Part shown: in pieces, positions 26,334 through 34,989 of the stretch | Position numbering within the stretch: the stretch's first letter is position 1 | Layout: each line of letters opens with the position of its first letter | Source of the DNA: Bacteroidaceae bacterium | GTDB lineage: Bacteria > Bacteroidota > Bacteroidia > Bacteroidales > Bacteroidaceae | Assembly (NCBI GenBank): GCA_024684455.1 | Contig: JAIKWU010000065.1 | Location: forward strand, 1 to 64,000 | DNA: 64,000 nt | Reading direction: 5' to 3' | Program-made: the position numbers and the translations under genes | Notes under the pieces: model-generated | Seen by the model: only the letters and a program-made list of their open reading frames with translations | The model's database searches: none | Told to the model about the DNA's origin: nothing

Positions 26334-26435
26334 CACATTTCTGTTCCTTTAGTACAAAAACCCTATGTTTCAATAGGATAGGAGCAATAAAGCACCAATG
26401 ACTCACGTTTTATAATCACACAAATAACACGCATT

Positions 26436-27491
26436 ATGATGAAGAAATCTTTTTCCCTTTTTGGTCTCTTGTTGCTGTCGCTCTGTGCTTCAGCCCATTC
26501 GCCTAACTTTTCCAAGAAGCCTCGCATGGGGGCTTATCTCATGGTCTATCACAAGGATGCGGACCATAGCCTGCACATGGCTTTGAGCCGCGACGGCTAC
26601 AACTGGACAGCATTGAATGGTGACGCGCCTATCGTGCGTGGAGATACGATTGCCCAGCAACGTGGCATCCGCGACCCGCACATCTACCGTGGCCCCGACG
26701 GTGCTTACTACATTGTTGCTACCGACCTTCACCTTTTCGGTCAGCGTGCGGGTTATCGCGACACCGAATGGGAGCGCGACGGGAAGAGGTACGGATGGGG
26801 CAACAACCGCGCCTTGGTGATGATGAAGAGCCGCGACCTCATCCACTGGACTCACACTTCGTTCCGCATCGACGAGTCTTTCCCTGCTCACTTCGGCGAC
26901 ATAGGCTGTGCCTGGGCACCCGAGACGATTTACGACCCCGAAGAAGGCCGTCTGATGGTCTATTTCACTATCCGTGCCACTGGACAGGGCCGCACGAAAC
27001 TCTACTATGCCTATGCCAACGATGACTTCACTCGTCTGGTGACTGAGCCGCAACTCATCTTCGAATATCCTGACGAAAAGATACAAGTGCTCGATGCCGA
27101 CATCATTCCTATGCCAGACGGTCGCTACTGCATGACCTATTGCGCCCAGGAGAATCCTGGCGGCGTCAAGATGGCCATCAGCGACCACATCAACCGAGGC
27201 TACGTCTATCAGCCACAGCAGATCGACAGCGAACGTGGCGCTTGTGAGGCTCCCACGATGTATCAACTCATCGGCGAGAACCGTTGGATTCTCATGTACG
27301 ACATCTTCAGCATCCGTCCCCACAACTTCGGGTTCATGGAGACAACGGATTTCAAGACTTTCGAGCCGCTCGGCCGTTTTGGCGAAGGCCGTATGCAGAT
27401 GAACGGCTGTGTCTCTCCCAAGCATGGTGCGGTCACACAAATCACGGAGAAAGAGGCACGGCGGCTCGAGAAGTTCTGGAATAAGCATTAA
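26436..27491 (+). CDS. Secreted glycoside hydrolase family 43 enzyme
   Basis: 351 residues with a signal peptide (to about CASAHS). Single five-bladed GH43 domain: RDPHIYRGPDGAYYIVATD (catalytic base region), CAWAPETIYDPEEGRLMVYF, LDADIIPMPDGRYCMTY and the acid Glu in GACEAPTMYQL. GH43 enzymes remove arabinose, xylose or galactose residues. With the RG lyase it probably trims arabinan or galactan side chains of RG-I. No extra carbohydrate-binding module is present. A terminator shared with the opposing gene follows at 27540-27575. Confidence 0.88.
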   Translation: MMKKSFSLFGLLLLSLCASAHSPNFSKKPRMGAYLMVYHKDADHSLHMALSRDGYNWTALNGDAPIVRGDTIAQQRGIRDPHIYRGPDGAYYIVATDLHLFGQRAGYRDTEWERDGKRYGWGNNRALVMMKSRDLIHWTHTSFRIDESFPAHFGDIGCAWAPETIYDPEEGRLMVYFTIRATGQGRTKLYYAYANDDFTRLVTEPQLIFEYPDEKIQVLDADIIPMPDGRYCMTYCAQENPGGVKMAISDHINRGYVYQPQQIDSERGACEAPTMYQLIGENRWILMYDIFSIRPHNFGFMETTDFKTFEPLGRFGEGRMQMNGCVSPKHGAVTQITEKEARRLEKFWNKH

Positions 27492-27539
27492 ATCCCAGTA
27501 AAATGACAGACAAATCAAAAAGACAACATAACAACAGCA

Positions 27540-27575
27540 AAGCCGGTCACCTTCTCGCTAGAGGATGACCGGCTT
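27540..27575. terminator. Bidirectional terminator between GH43 and zinc-ribbon genes
   Basis: AAGCCGGTCA (27540-27549) pairs with TGACCGGCTT (27566-27575), with further CC/GG pairing in the loop. It lies between convergent genes. Confidence 0.75.
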
Positions 27576-27595
27576 CGTTATTGATGGGATTGCGA

Positions 27596-28450
27596 TTAAT
27601 CTTCTTCGTTGGCTTCGGGTGTGGGAGCGTCCGCCTTCTTGGCACGTGTTGCGCGTTTGCGCTTGGGCTTTTCGTCCTTCTGAGTGTCGAGTTTCACACC
27701 GGCAAGTTCGGGGTCGATGAGGATACGGCCGCAGTATTCGCAAACGATGATTTTCTTGCGCATACGAACGTCGAGTTGACGCTGTGGGGGAATCTTGGCG
27801 AAGCAGCCACCGCAGGCATCGCGCTGCACATAGACGATGCCCAGACCGTTGCGTGTGTTCTTGCGGATGCGCTTGAACGACTGGAGCAGACGGGGTTCAA
27901 TCTGCAGTTCGAGGTTCTTGGTCTTCTCGCGCAGTTTTTCCTCGTCGGCTTTGGTTTCAGCGACGATTTCGTCGAGTTCGTTCTTCTTCACCTCGAGGTC
28001 CTGCGTACGCTCATCAAGTGTCTGCTTGCTCTGCTCGACCAGTTCCTCCTTTGCCTTTTCGGCAATTTGGGCCTCCTTGATGCGCTTCTGTGCCAGTTCC
28101 ACTTCGAGGGTCTGGAACTCAATTTCCTTGTTCAGCGTATCGTATTCACGGTTGTTGCGAACGCTGTCGAGTTGGCTCTTATACTCGTTGAGTTTGTTAG
28201 TCGAGAGTTCGATTTTGGTCTTCAGTTCGTTGATGCGGGCACGAATCTGGGCGACCTCATCGTTGGTGTTCTCGATACGAGTTTTGAGGCCTTCGATTTC
28301 GTCCTCAAGGTCTTCCACTTCGAGGGGAAGTTCGCCACGCAGGATGCGGATACGGTCAATTTCGCTGAGCATGGTCTGGAGTTGGTAGAGGTTTTTCAGT
28401 TTCTCCTCGACGGGCAACTCCGCAGGGTTGATTTCTTTTTTCTTTGCCAT
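27596..28450 (-). CDS. C4-type zinc-ribbon coiled-coil protein
   Basis: 284 residues. Residues 10-185 form a long coiled coil (heptads such as EVAQIRARINELKTKIEL). The C-terminal zinc ribbon has Cys213, Cys216, Cys237 and Cys240 (CGGC and CEYC), then a Lys-rich tail. This is the zf-RING_7/CT398-like family, a conserved bacterial protein usually next to the Nif3-like gene, as here (61 bases apart). Its exact role is not established; association with nucleic acid or the flagellar or export apparatus has been suggested for relatives. Confidence 0.9.
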   Translation of the reverse strand: MAKKKEINPAELPVEEKLKNLYQLQTMLSEIDRIRILRGELPLEVEDLEDEIEGLKTRIENTNDEVAQIRARINELKTKIELSTNKLNEYKSQLDSVRNNREYDTLNKEIEFQTLEVELAQKRIKEAQIAEKAKEELVEQSKQTLDERTQDLEVKKNELDEIVAETKADEEKLREKTKNLELQIEPRLLQSFKRIRKNTRNGLGIVYVQRDACGGCFAKIPPQRQLDVRMRKKIIVCEYCGRILIDPELAGVKLDTQKDEKPKRKRATRAKKADAPTPEANEED

Positions 28451-28510
28451 AGTTGTTTATGATTTAATGGGGTTGATGGGCTGTCTTATGGGGAAATTAC
28501 TGACTGGCTC

Positions 28511-29296
28511 CTACAGATAGTTGATGGGGTTGGTCTCGACGGTGGTGTCGAAGACGGGGAGCGAGGGGTCTGTCTTTGTGATGATTTCGCGCAGGATTTC
28601 CAGCGTAAATTGTTCGCTCTCGTAGTGGCCGATTTCCATGAGTTGGATGTCGTTCTCGTAGCCGAAGAAGCGGTGATAGCCGATTTCGCCAGTGATGAAC
28701 ACGTCGGCTCCTGCACCGATGGCCTCGGGGATGAGAAAGGCGCCTGCTCCGCCACAGAGGGCAACGGTCTTGACCCGTTCGCCCGTCCACGAATTGTAGC
28801 GGACACTGTCGGCATCGAAGGTTTCCTTGACCAGCGCGATGAAATCCTCACGCTCCATCACGGTGGGCAACGCACCGACGACGCCGGCACCTCCGTCCCT
28901 GCCTCCACCGAGGGGGAGGAGAGGGTGCACCTTCGTCAGACCGAGTTTCTCAGCCATACGCCACGACACACCGCCTGGCGCATTGTCCAGGTTGGTATGG
29001 GCGCTGTAGATGGCAATGCCACTGCGAATGGCCTGCATGATGCAGCGTTGCACATAGTCGTCGCCCACAATGCGTTTCGGAGCATGAAACAGCAGCGGAT
29101 GATGGGCCACGATGAGGTTGCAGCCACGCTCGGCGGCTTCGGCGATGACCTCTTCGGTGACGTCCAGACACAACAATGCCCCTGAAGCGTCTGCATCCTC
29201 CGTTAATCCAATCTGCAATCCGGCGTTGTCGTACTCGTCTTGCAGGGACAGAGGAGCGAATTGTTCAAGGGCTCCAATGATTTCCCGTATTTTCAT
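28511..29296 (-). CDS. Nif3-like dinuclear metal-centre protein
   Basis: 261 residues from the ATG at 29296; the open frame extends upstream, but the -7 box at 29348-29341 sits there. The metal-binding NIF3 fold shows IVAHHPLLF (His65, His66), HTNLDNAPGG and the C-terminal GHYESEQF. It is the short form, without the inserted central domain of the long Nif3 proteins. Family members form hexamers with a two-metal site and have no agreed reaction. A GC-rich stretch LPLGGGRDGG (28891-28924) is one of the in-frame repeat insertions described elsewhere. First gene of a two-gene operon with the zinc-ribbon protein. Confidence 0.9.
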   Translation of the reverse strand: MKIREIIGALEQFAPLSLQDEYDNAGLQIGLTEDADASGALLCLDVTEEVIAEAAERGCNLIVAHHPLLFHAPKRIVGDDYVQRCIMQAIRSGIAIYSAHTNLDNAPGGVSWRMAEKLGLTKVHPLLPLGGGRDGGAGVVGALPTVMEREDFIALVKETFDADSVRYNSWTGERVKTVALCGGAGAFLIPEAIGAGADVFITGEIGYHRFFGYENDIQLMEIGHYESEQFTLEILREIITKTDPSLPVFDTTVETNPINYL

Positions 29297-29340
29297 GTCG
29301 TGAAAACGGCGCGACGTTGTTGTCTCATCGTTTCTGTTTG

Positions 29341-29348
29341 CAAAGGTA
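29341..29348 (-). promoter_or_regulatory. -7 box TACCTTTG of the Nif3-zinc ribbon operon
   Basis: Minus-strand box 44 bp before the ATG at 29296. The surrounding CAAAGGTACGA is shared with the recG promoter. Confidence 0.65.
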
Positions 29349-29441
29349 CGAATAAGCGAGGGAAAAAACAAATTTTGGAGCAGCGAGCGCAAAAAAAACT
29401 TGTTTTTATTTGCCAAGTCGTGACAAAATTGACTAATCAGA

Positions 29442-29497
29442 CAAATATATTTGTATTTTTCCGAGCAAAAGTACCTTCGACGAAGTCAGAGGTACGA
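29442..29497. repeat. Hairpin/promoter-like element, copy 1
   Basis: Begins with the palindrome CAAATATATTTG and, 29 bp further, has GTACCTTCGACGAAGTCAGA then GGTACGA, which folds as GTACCTT...GAC-GAA-GTC...GGTAC. It matches 45576-45631 in 49 of 56 aligned bases without gaps. Confidence 0.85.
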
Positions 29498-29556
29498 AAA
29501 ATCGAAAGAAATGCAAAGGAATATCATCATTTTCTTTTCATTTCCGAGTGAAAGTT

Positions 29557-29656
29557 CCAAGCGCTTGGAGATTTCACGCCAAGTGCTTGGAGATTTCACG
29601 CTAAGCACTTGGAATTTTTACGCTAAGAACTTGGCGTTGTCTTTCCAAGTACTTGG
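29557..29656. repeat. 22-bp palindromic array, locus 2 (5 units)
   Basis: Units at 29557, 29579, 29601, 29623 and 29645, exactly 22 bp apart: CCAAGCGCTTGG, CCAAGTGCTTGG, CTAAGCACTTGG, CTAAGAACTTGG, CCAAGTACTTGG. Upstream of the ABC operon promoter. Confidence 0.93.
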
Positions 29657-29733
29657 AGCGGTCAAAATGGTAGGTTTCGGGTACACGAGAAGTGGGGCCG
29701 AAATGTTAAAAAAGTGTTAAAAACGAGAAAATG

Positions 29734-29766
29734 TTTGGAAATCTGCGTTACATTGCGCTACCTTTG
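29734..29766 (+). promoter_or_regulatory. ABC operon promoter: TTTG - 21 bp - TACCTTTG
   Basis: TTTG at 29734-29737 and TACCTTTG at 29759-29766, about 75 bp before the ATG at 29842. Probably controlled by the GntR protein encoded at the end of the operon. Confidence 0.75.
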
Positions 29767-29841
29767 CAGTGTTCTATAAAAATAGTACACTATTAAACAA
29801 TATCAAATACAATCATTTACTCACACTAAAATCTAATTATT

Positions 29842-30684
29842 ATGCTGGAAATCAAAGATTTGACATTTGGCTACAGGAAGAACCTCCATGTTTTGGAGGA
29901 CTTCAGCCTGACTTTCCGCGAGGGTGGCATCTATGGTTTGCTGGGCAAGAACGGAACCGGCAAAAGCACCCTACTCTACCTCGCCATGGGATTGCTGCAC
30001 CCGCAGAAGGGGCAAGTGCTGTACAATGGTATCAACACCCGTCTTCGCCGTCCCGAAAGCCTCGGCGACATGTTCATCGTGCCTGAGGAGTATAACCTGC
30101 CGAGCATCCTTCTCGAAGAATACCTGAAGGTGGTTCGCCCATTCTATCCACGCTTCAGCAACGAGATTCTGGAGCAGTGCCTGGCTGGTTTCGGGATGTC
30201 GAAGGACGTACATCTGGCTGCTCTCTCGATGGGCCAGAAGAAGAAAATCTACATGTGCATCGCCTTGGCCGCCAACACGCGCCTGCTGCTGATGGACGAA
30301 CCGACGAACGGTCTCGACATCCCGTCGAAGTCGCAGTTCCGCAAGGTCGTGGCCTCGGGCATGACCGACGACAAGACTATCATCATCTCGACCCACCAGG
30401 TGCGCGACGTCGAACTGCTGCTCGACCATCTGTGCATCATCGAACCGAACCGCGTGCTCCTCGACGCTCCGATGGCCCGTGTAGCCGACCGTCTGCGTTT
30501 CCTCGAAGTAGGTGTAGGCGAGGCTCCGTCCGACGTCATCTATGCCGAACAAGGTCTGCATGGCTACAACATCGTGGCTCCGCGCGGCGATGCAGCCGAG
30601 ACTCCCGTCAACCTCGAACTCCTGTTCAATGCCCTGCTCAGCAATGCAGAGGGAGTTCAGAAAATTGTTACCCCTAACTCCTAA
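29842..30684 (+). CDS. ABC transporter ATP-binding protein
   Basis: 280 residues. Walker A GKNGTGKST at about residues 35-43, signature LSMGQKKKI (variant of LSGGQ), Walker B LLLMDEPTNGLD and switch His in ISTHQ. The best fit is the YtrB-like/CcmA-like group that works with ABC-2 permeases. It is followed by a permease and a YtrA-subfamily GntR regulator, as in antibiotic- or envelope-stress-responsive ytr-type operons. The transported substrate is unknown. The signature motif has GQ but lacks the second Gly of LSGGQ. Confidence 0.88.
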   Translation: MLEIKDLTFGYRKNLHVLEDFSLTFREGGIYGLLGKNGTGKSTLLYLAMGLLHPQKGQVLYNGINTRLRRPESLGDMFIVPEEYNLPSILLEEYLKVVRPFYPRFSNEILEQCLAGFGMSKDVHLAALSMGQKKKIYMCIALAANTRLLLMDEPTNGLDIPSKSQFRKVVASGMTDDKTIIISTHQVRDVELLLDHLCIIEPNRVLLDAPMARVADRLRFLEVGVGEAPSDVIYAEQGLHGYNIVAPRGDAAETPVNLELLFNALLSNAEGVQKIVTPNS

Positions 30685-30699
30685 ATACAGAAGAACGTT

Positions 30700-31596
30700 A
30701 TGAAACAGTTTGATATGAAGCGCTGCGCACAGTACGCACGCTACGACCTCACCCTCAACAGGGCTTTCTATCGCAACATAGCCATCGTGACGGCAGCCCT
30801 CATTGCCGGCATCACGGTGCTCGGATTCATGTTCCGCTGGATTGGCATCCGCAACCTGCCCGATGCGAACCTTGTATTCAGCGACGGTGCCTATACCGTC
30901 ACATGGACCACCTTCTGGATTACATGCTTGACAGGCATCCTCTGCGTCCTCTACGCAGGCTGCATCCACCACCCGCTGCGCACGAAGCAGTCGCGCATTT
31001 CGGTACTCACCTTACCTGCCACCAATGCAGAGAAATTCGTTTGGCACACTGTACTCGTGCTCATCGGAGGCTGGCTGCTGCTCTTGGGCAGCATCGTCCT
31101 CGCCGACGGGCTGAACGCCTTGCTGTCGCTCCTTGCAGGCTTCCCCGCCGACAAGATTTACAGCATCACAGCAGAGCATCTGCGCTACTACTCGCTCACG
31201 ATGCGCCTGCCGATGTCTGGCTACTTAGGCGATATGATACAGGACGAGAACGCCAAGGGAATCCTTTCGGAGTTGGTAATCCTGAGCCTCGCCAGCAGCA
31301 TAGCAACCATCTCCGCCTTCACCTTCGGCAATGCAGTGAAGTACCGCTTCAACATCATCTTCACCTATCTGGCACTTTGGCTCCTGCAATTCGTCGCAAG
31401 CACACTGGTCATCATCTGCACCGTAGCCTTCGGCGAAAAACTGGTCGAGAGCATGACAGGCGAAAATGCCCTGAGCCTCATTCACGGTACGCTCATTGGT
31501 ACAACTGTCTTCTGTGTCATCGCCACCATCGCGCTTTGGTGGGGCAACTGGAGACTGTACAAGAAAGCACAAATCACCAGCAAACTAAACCGTTAA
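30700..31596 (+). CDS. ABC-2 type permease subunit
   Basis: 298 residues with six predicted membrane helices (for example NIAIVTAALIAGITVLGFMF, WITCLTGILCVLYAGCI, VLIGGWLLLLGSIVLA). It starts 16 bases after the ATPase gene. The block RTKQSRISVLTLPATNAEKF between the second and third helices is typical of Bacteroidales permeases of this type. Together with the ATPase it forms a minimal exporter. No substrate clue. Confidence 0.82.
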   Translation: MKQFDMKRCAQYARYDLTLNRAFYRNIAIVTAALIAGITVLGFMFRWIGIRNLPDANLVFSDGAYTVTWTTFWITCLTGILCVLYAGCIHHPLRTKQSRISVLTLPATNAEKFVWHTVLVLIGGWLLLLGSIVLADGLNALLSLLAGFPADKIYSITAEHLRYYSLTMRLPMSGYLGDMIQDENAKGILSELVILSLASSIATISAFTFGNAVKYRFNIIFTYLALWLLQFVASTLVIICTVAFGEKLVESMTGENALSLIHGTLIGTTVFCVIATIALWWGNWRLYKKAQITSKLNR

Positions 31597-31602
31597 CTCG
31601 CT

Positions 31603-31965
31603 ATGGAATTTCAGAACAGTAAAGCCATCTACCTGCAACTGGCCGACCACCTCTGCCTTGCGATTCTCAACGGGACCTACCCCGAAGACGAACGCATTCC
31701 GTCGGTACGCGACTTTGCCGCCGACGTCGAGGTCAACGCCAACACAGCCGTCCGCGCCTACGAGTGGCTGCAGCAGCAGGAGATCATCTATACAAAGCGC
31801 GGACTGGGCTACTTCGTCAGCCCTGGTGCAAAAGCGAAGATTCAGGCCATGCGCCGCGAAGCCTTCATGAACGACGACCTCCCTGCCCTTTTCCTCAACA
31901 TGCAGGCGCTGGGCATCGATATTAGAGAAATCGAACAAGAATGGCGGCGTTTCCGTGAAAAGTAA
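31603..31965 (+). CDS. GntR-family regulator, YtrA subfamily
   Basis: 120 residues. The winged helix is complete: AIYLQLADHLCLAILNGTY, EDERIPSVRDFAADVEVNAN and RAYEWLQQQEIIYTKRGLGY. A short helical tail replaces a large effector domain, which defines the YtrA subfamily. Six bases separate it from the permease gene. It likely represses the operon from the promoter at 29734-29766. Confidence 0.9.
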   Translation: MEFQNSKAIYLQLADHLCLAILNGTYPEDERIPSVRDFAADVEVNANTAVRAYEWLQQQEIIYTKRGLGYFVSPGAKAKIQAMRREAFMNDDLPALFLNMQALGIDIREIEQEWRRFREK

Positions 31966-31984
31966 CTATGTTTTAATGATATTT

Positions 31985-32022
31985 AACGCACGTGTGTGTC
32001 ACATTTCGCGCACACGTGCGTT
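31985..32022 (+). terminator. Hairpin after the ABC-GntR operon
   Basis: AACGCACGTGTG (31985-31996) pairs perfectly with CACACGTGCGTT (32011-32022). Only short T stretches follow, so it may be a terminator or a processing site. Confidence 0.65.
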
Positions 32023-32083
32023 ATATAAATGTAGAAAGAAACTAAAACGTAGAGCGAAACTTTTCAACAAATACAGTACTGAT

Positions 32084-32968
32084 ATGAAAAAAACATTATT
32101 CATGCTCACACTGGGTGCTGTCGCCCTGCTGACAGTGCCGACTTCGTGTCAGCGAATGGCTCAGAGCATTGCCGAGAGTGCCCGAGAGGAAATGCGCGGG
32201 GAAAACGGCAAACAGCCCCGCTATCTGCGTGACAGCGAGGAATGGGGCAAAGTGATTCAGCAAGAACTTGCGCTCGAAGACTTTGAGAAGGTGCGCACCA
32301 CCGGACTGGCTGACGTGGTATTCACGCAGGGCGAGGACTTCAGCGTCGTGGCAGAAGGAAACGAGAAGGTGCTTCCGCTTTATGACTTCTCGGTCGAGGA
32401 AGGCACGCTTGTCGTCGCCACCACGAAGAAGGACAAGCTCCGCAATATCCCGTTCATTCGCCTGCTGGTCACTGCACCAACGCTGACTAACATCGACATC
32501 ATGGGTGCGGGCGATGTGATGATGCGCCAACCCGTCGAGTTTTTCAACGACCTCAACATCCACATCAGCGGTGCGGGCGACATTGAGATTGACAGCCTGC
32601 TCTGCGATGCTTTCTCTGCCGAAATCAGTGGTGCAGGCGACATCGACGTGTACCGTCTGAAGTGCCTTTCGGCCGATGTCCGCATGAGCGGCGTGGGCGA
32701 CACAGATGTCAAGAAGATTTCTTGTCAGGAAGACGCATCGTTCATTGTCACAGGCACGGGCAATTTGGAGACGAAAGTGAGATGCAACAACCTCACCGTC
32801 GAGGTGACGGGCGACGGCGAAGCCAGCATCAAGTGTGAAAGTGAACATGTGACAGCCACGGTCGGCGGTACGGGCAGCATCGACATCGAAGGCACGACCC
32901 ACGACATCGTTGTCAACAAAAGTGGACTGGGCAACATATCGACCCGACAGTTGCGCATCCTACAATGA
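32084..32968 (+). CDS. DUF2807 (head GIN domain) lipoprotein
   Basis: 294 residues from the ATG at 32084, which yields a lipoprotein signal (LLTVPTSC). The body is a right-handed beta-helix-like repeat with recurring glycine turns: MGAGDV, SGAGDIEI, SGAGDIDV, SGVGDTDV, TGTGNLE, TGDGEAS, GGTGSIDI and SGLGNIS. This is the putative auto-transporter adhesin head GIN domain, common in Bacteroidetes lipoproteins of unknown role. It overlaps the exporter ATPase gene by 4 bases (ATGA at 32965), so it is likely part of the export system's operon, perhaps as an envelope accessory. Confidence 0.87.
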   Translation: MKKTLFMLTLGAVALLTVPTSCQRMAQSIAESAREEMRGENGKQPRYLRDSEEWGKVIQQELALEDFEKVRTTGLADVVFTQGEDFSVVAEGNEKVLPLYDFSVEEGTLVVATTKKDKLRNIPFIRLLVTAPTLTNIDIMGAGDVMMRQPVEFFNDLNIHISGAGDIEIDSLLCDAFSAEISGAGDIDVYRLKCLSADVRMSGVGDTDVKKISCQEDASFIVTGTGNLETKVRCNNLTVEVTGDGEASIKCESEHVTATVGGTGSIDIEGTTHDIVVNKSGLGNISTRQLRILQ

Positions 32969-33681
32969 TACACCTCGAAAACATCCACAAGACTTACCAA
33001 GGTTCGCAGCCGTTGCACGTGCTCAAGGGCATCTCGCTCGACATTCGCCGCGGCGAGTTTGTCAGCATCATGGGTGCGTCGGGCTCGGGCAAGAGCACGC
33101 TGCTCAACATTCTGGGAATCCTCGACGACTATGACGAGGGTGTCTATACGCTCGACGGTACTCTCATCCGCGGGCTGAGCGAGGTGCGTGCAGCCGACTT
33201 CCGCAACCGCATGATAGGCTTTATCTTCCAGTCGTTCAACCTCATCCCGTTCAAGGATGCCGTCGAGAACGTTGCCCTGCCACTCTTTTACCAGGGTGTG
33301 CCCCGCCGTAAAAGGAATGCGCTGGCGCTCGAGTATCTCGACAAGTTGGGATTGAAGGACTGGGCTCATCACAAGCCTGCAGAACTCTCGGGCGGTCAGA
33401 AACAGCGCGTTGCCATTGCACGCGCACTGATTACACAGCCGAAAATCATCCTCGCCGACGAACCGACGGGTGCGCTCGACAGCCATACCAGTGTGGAAGT
33501 GATGCAGATTCTCAAGCAGTTGCACGAGGACGGCATGACCATCGTCGTCGTCACCCATGAAAGCGGCGTGGCCTATCAGGCAGACAAAATCGTGCATATC
33601 AAAGACGGCCAGATCGGCGACATCGAACTCGTCACCGACGAGTCGCGTTCGCCCTTCTCTATGGACGGAGTGATGAAGTAG
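32965..33681 (+). CDS. MacB/LolD-type ABC transporter ATP-binding protein
   Basis: 238 residues with Walker A GASGSGKST (residues 37-45), Q-loop FQSFNLIPF, signature LSGGQKQRVAIARAL, Walker B ILADEPTGALD and switch VVVTHE. The pattern is that of ATPases that drive MacB/FtsX-like permeases. It is translationally coupled to the head-GIN lipoprotein gene. It should energise the two permeases encoded next, moving a substrate from the periplasm through the MFP-TolC conduit encoded downstream. Confidence 0.92.
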   Translation: MIHLENIHKTYQGSQPLHVLKGISLDIRRGEFVSIMGASGSGKSTLLNILGILDDYDEGVYTLDGTLIRGLSEVRAADFRNRMIGFIFQSFNLIPFKDAVENVALPLFYQGVPRRKRNALALEYLDKLGLKDWAHHKPAELSGGQKQRVAIARALITQPKIILADEPTGALDSHTSVEVMQILKQLHEDGMTIVVVTHESGVAYQADKIVHIKDGQIGDIELVTDESRSPFSMDGVMK

Positions 33682-33741
33682 TACAGCCACACGCCGACAC
33701 TCACGCCAATTACTTCGATACGACCAGAAACGACAGATGAA

Positions 33742-34989
33742 ATGAATACCATTCGAGAGGTTTGGGATGCCATGATGCGCAACAAGATGCGTGTGACGGC
33801 AACGGGCATAGCGGTGGCAAGCGGTATTTTCCTGCTCATCGTGCTGCTCGGTGCGGGCAATGGCATTATCCATACAATGGAGCAGAACAGCCAAGGACTG
33901 AACCTCGATGCCATCAACATCTGGCCGGGTATGACGTCGAAGCCATGGAACGGCCTTAAGGAGGGTCGCTCGATACAACTCAAGGACGACGACCGAAAAG
34001 CACTTGAAAAACAGCACGACGACGTGGTACTCTCGTCGTCAGCCCAACTCGAAAAGACGGAAACGGCCAATGTGGGCCACAAACATGCCACCGTGTCGCT
34101 CATGGGTGTATTTCCCTCATACACAGAGTTTGAGAACATCCAAATCCTGCGCGGTCGTTTTCTCAACGACATAGACCTGCGCAAACGTCGTCGCGTGGTG
34201 GTCATCGATGAAAAGGCTGAAACAGCGCTATTCGGCAAAAACGCCAATGCCGTGGGCCGTGACATACGCGTCGGACAGAGCATGTATCGCGTCGTGGGTG
34301 TGCAGAAGAACGACTTTGCCTTCAGCAACAACAACTTCTACGCTCCGTTCACCACTGTCCAAGGCATCTACGGAGGGAAACAGGAAATCGGAAACATCAC
34401 GCTGAAGGCTCGTCCGGGCAGCACCGAGCAGCAGTTGGAGGAGTTGACCGAAGGCATCCGCTACACACTCGGCACACGCCACGAATTTGACCCGACCGAC
34501 CGCCGGGCCGTGTGGATTTGGAACTCGGCCGAAGACAATGCGTCGATGAACCAGGCAAAAGGCATCCTGAACACTTCGTTCTGGATTCTCGGCCTGCTCA
34601 CCCTGCTCAGCGGCATTGTCGGCGTGAGCAACATCATGCTCATCAGCGTAAAGGAACGCACGCACGAGTTCGGCATCCGACGCGCCATCGGGGCACGTCC
34701 GTGGAACATCATCCGCATGGTTATGCTGGAGAGTGTGCTCATCACGACGTTCTTCGGCTACTGGGGAATGCTCGCCGGCATCGTGTTCTGCGAATGGATG
34801 GACCAGACGGTCGGCTCAACCGTCGTCGATATAGGTGTGTTCCAGCAAAAGGTATTCGTTGACCCAACCGTCGATCTCAGCATCTGCCTGCAGGCCACGG
34901 TAGTGATGATTATAGCCGGTGCCATCGCAGGCTTCTTCCCTGCACGCCGCGCCGCACAAGTAAAACCCATTGAAGCACTGAGAGGATGA
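33742..34989 (+). CDS. MacB-like ABC permease 1
   Basis: 415 residues: an N-terminal membrane helix (RVTATGIAVASGIFLLIVLL), a large periplasmic MacB_PCD domain, then three C-terminal helices in an FtsX domain (GILNTSFWILGLLTLLSGIVGVSNIM, ...VKERTHEFGIRRAIGARP...). The ERTxEFGIRRAIGA motif marks the FtsX family coupling helix. The gene ends in an ATGA overlap with the second permease, which suggests a heterodimer rather than the fused homodimer of E. coli MacB. Confidence 0.9.
   Translation: MNTIREVWDAMMRNKMRVTATGIAVASGIFLLIVLLGAGNGIIHTMEQNSQGLNLDAINIWPGMTSKPWNGLKEGRSIQLKDDDRKALEKQHDDVVLSSSAQLEKTETANVGHKHATVSLMGVFPSYTEFENIQILRGRFLNDIDLRKRRRVVVIDEKAETALFGKNANAVGRDIRVGQSMYRVVGVQKNDFAFSNNNFYAPFTTVQGIYGGKQEIGNITLKARPGSTEQQLEELTEGIRYTLGTRHEFDPTDRRAVWIWNSAEDNASMNQAKGILNTSFWILGLLTLLSGIVGVSNIMLISVKERTHEFGIRRAIGARPWNIIRMVMLESVLITTFFGYWGMLAGIVFCEWMDQTVGSTVVDIGVFQQKVFVDPTVDLSICLQATVVMIIAGAIAGFFPARRAAQVKPIEALRG

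Larger units (their letters stand above)
29297..29841. other. Divergent intergenic region with two repeat elements
   Basis: In order: Nif3 promoter (29341-29348), hairpin/promoter-like element (29442-29497), 22-bp array (29557-29656) and the ABC operon promoter (29734-29766). No coding signal. Confidence 0.65.
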
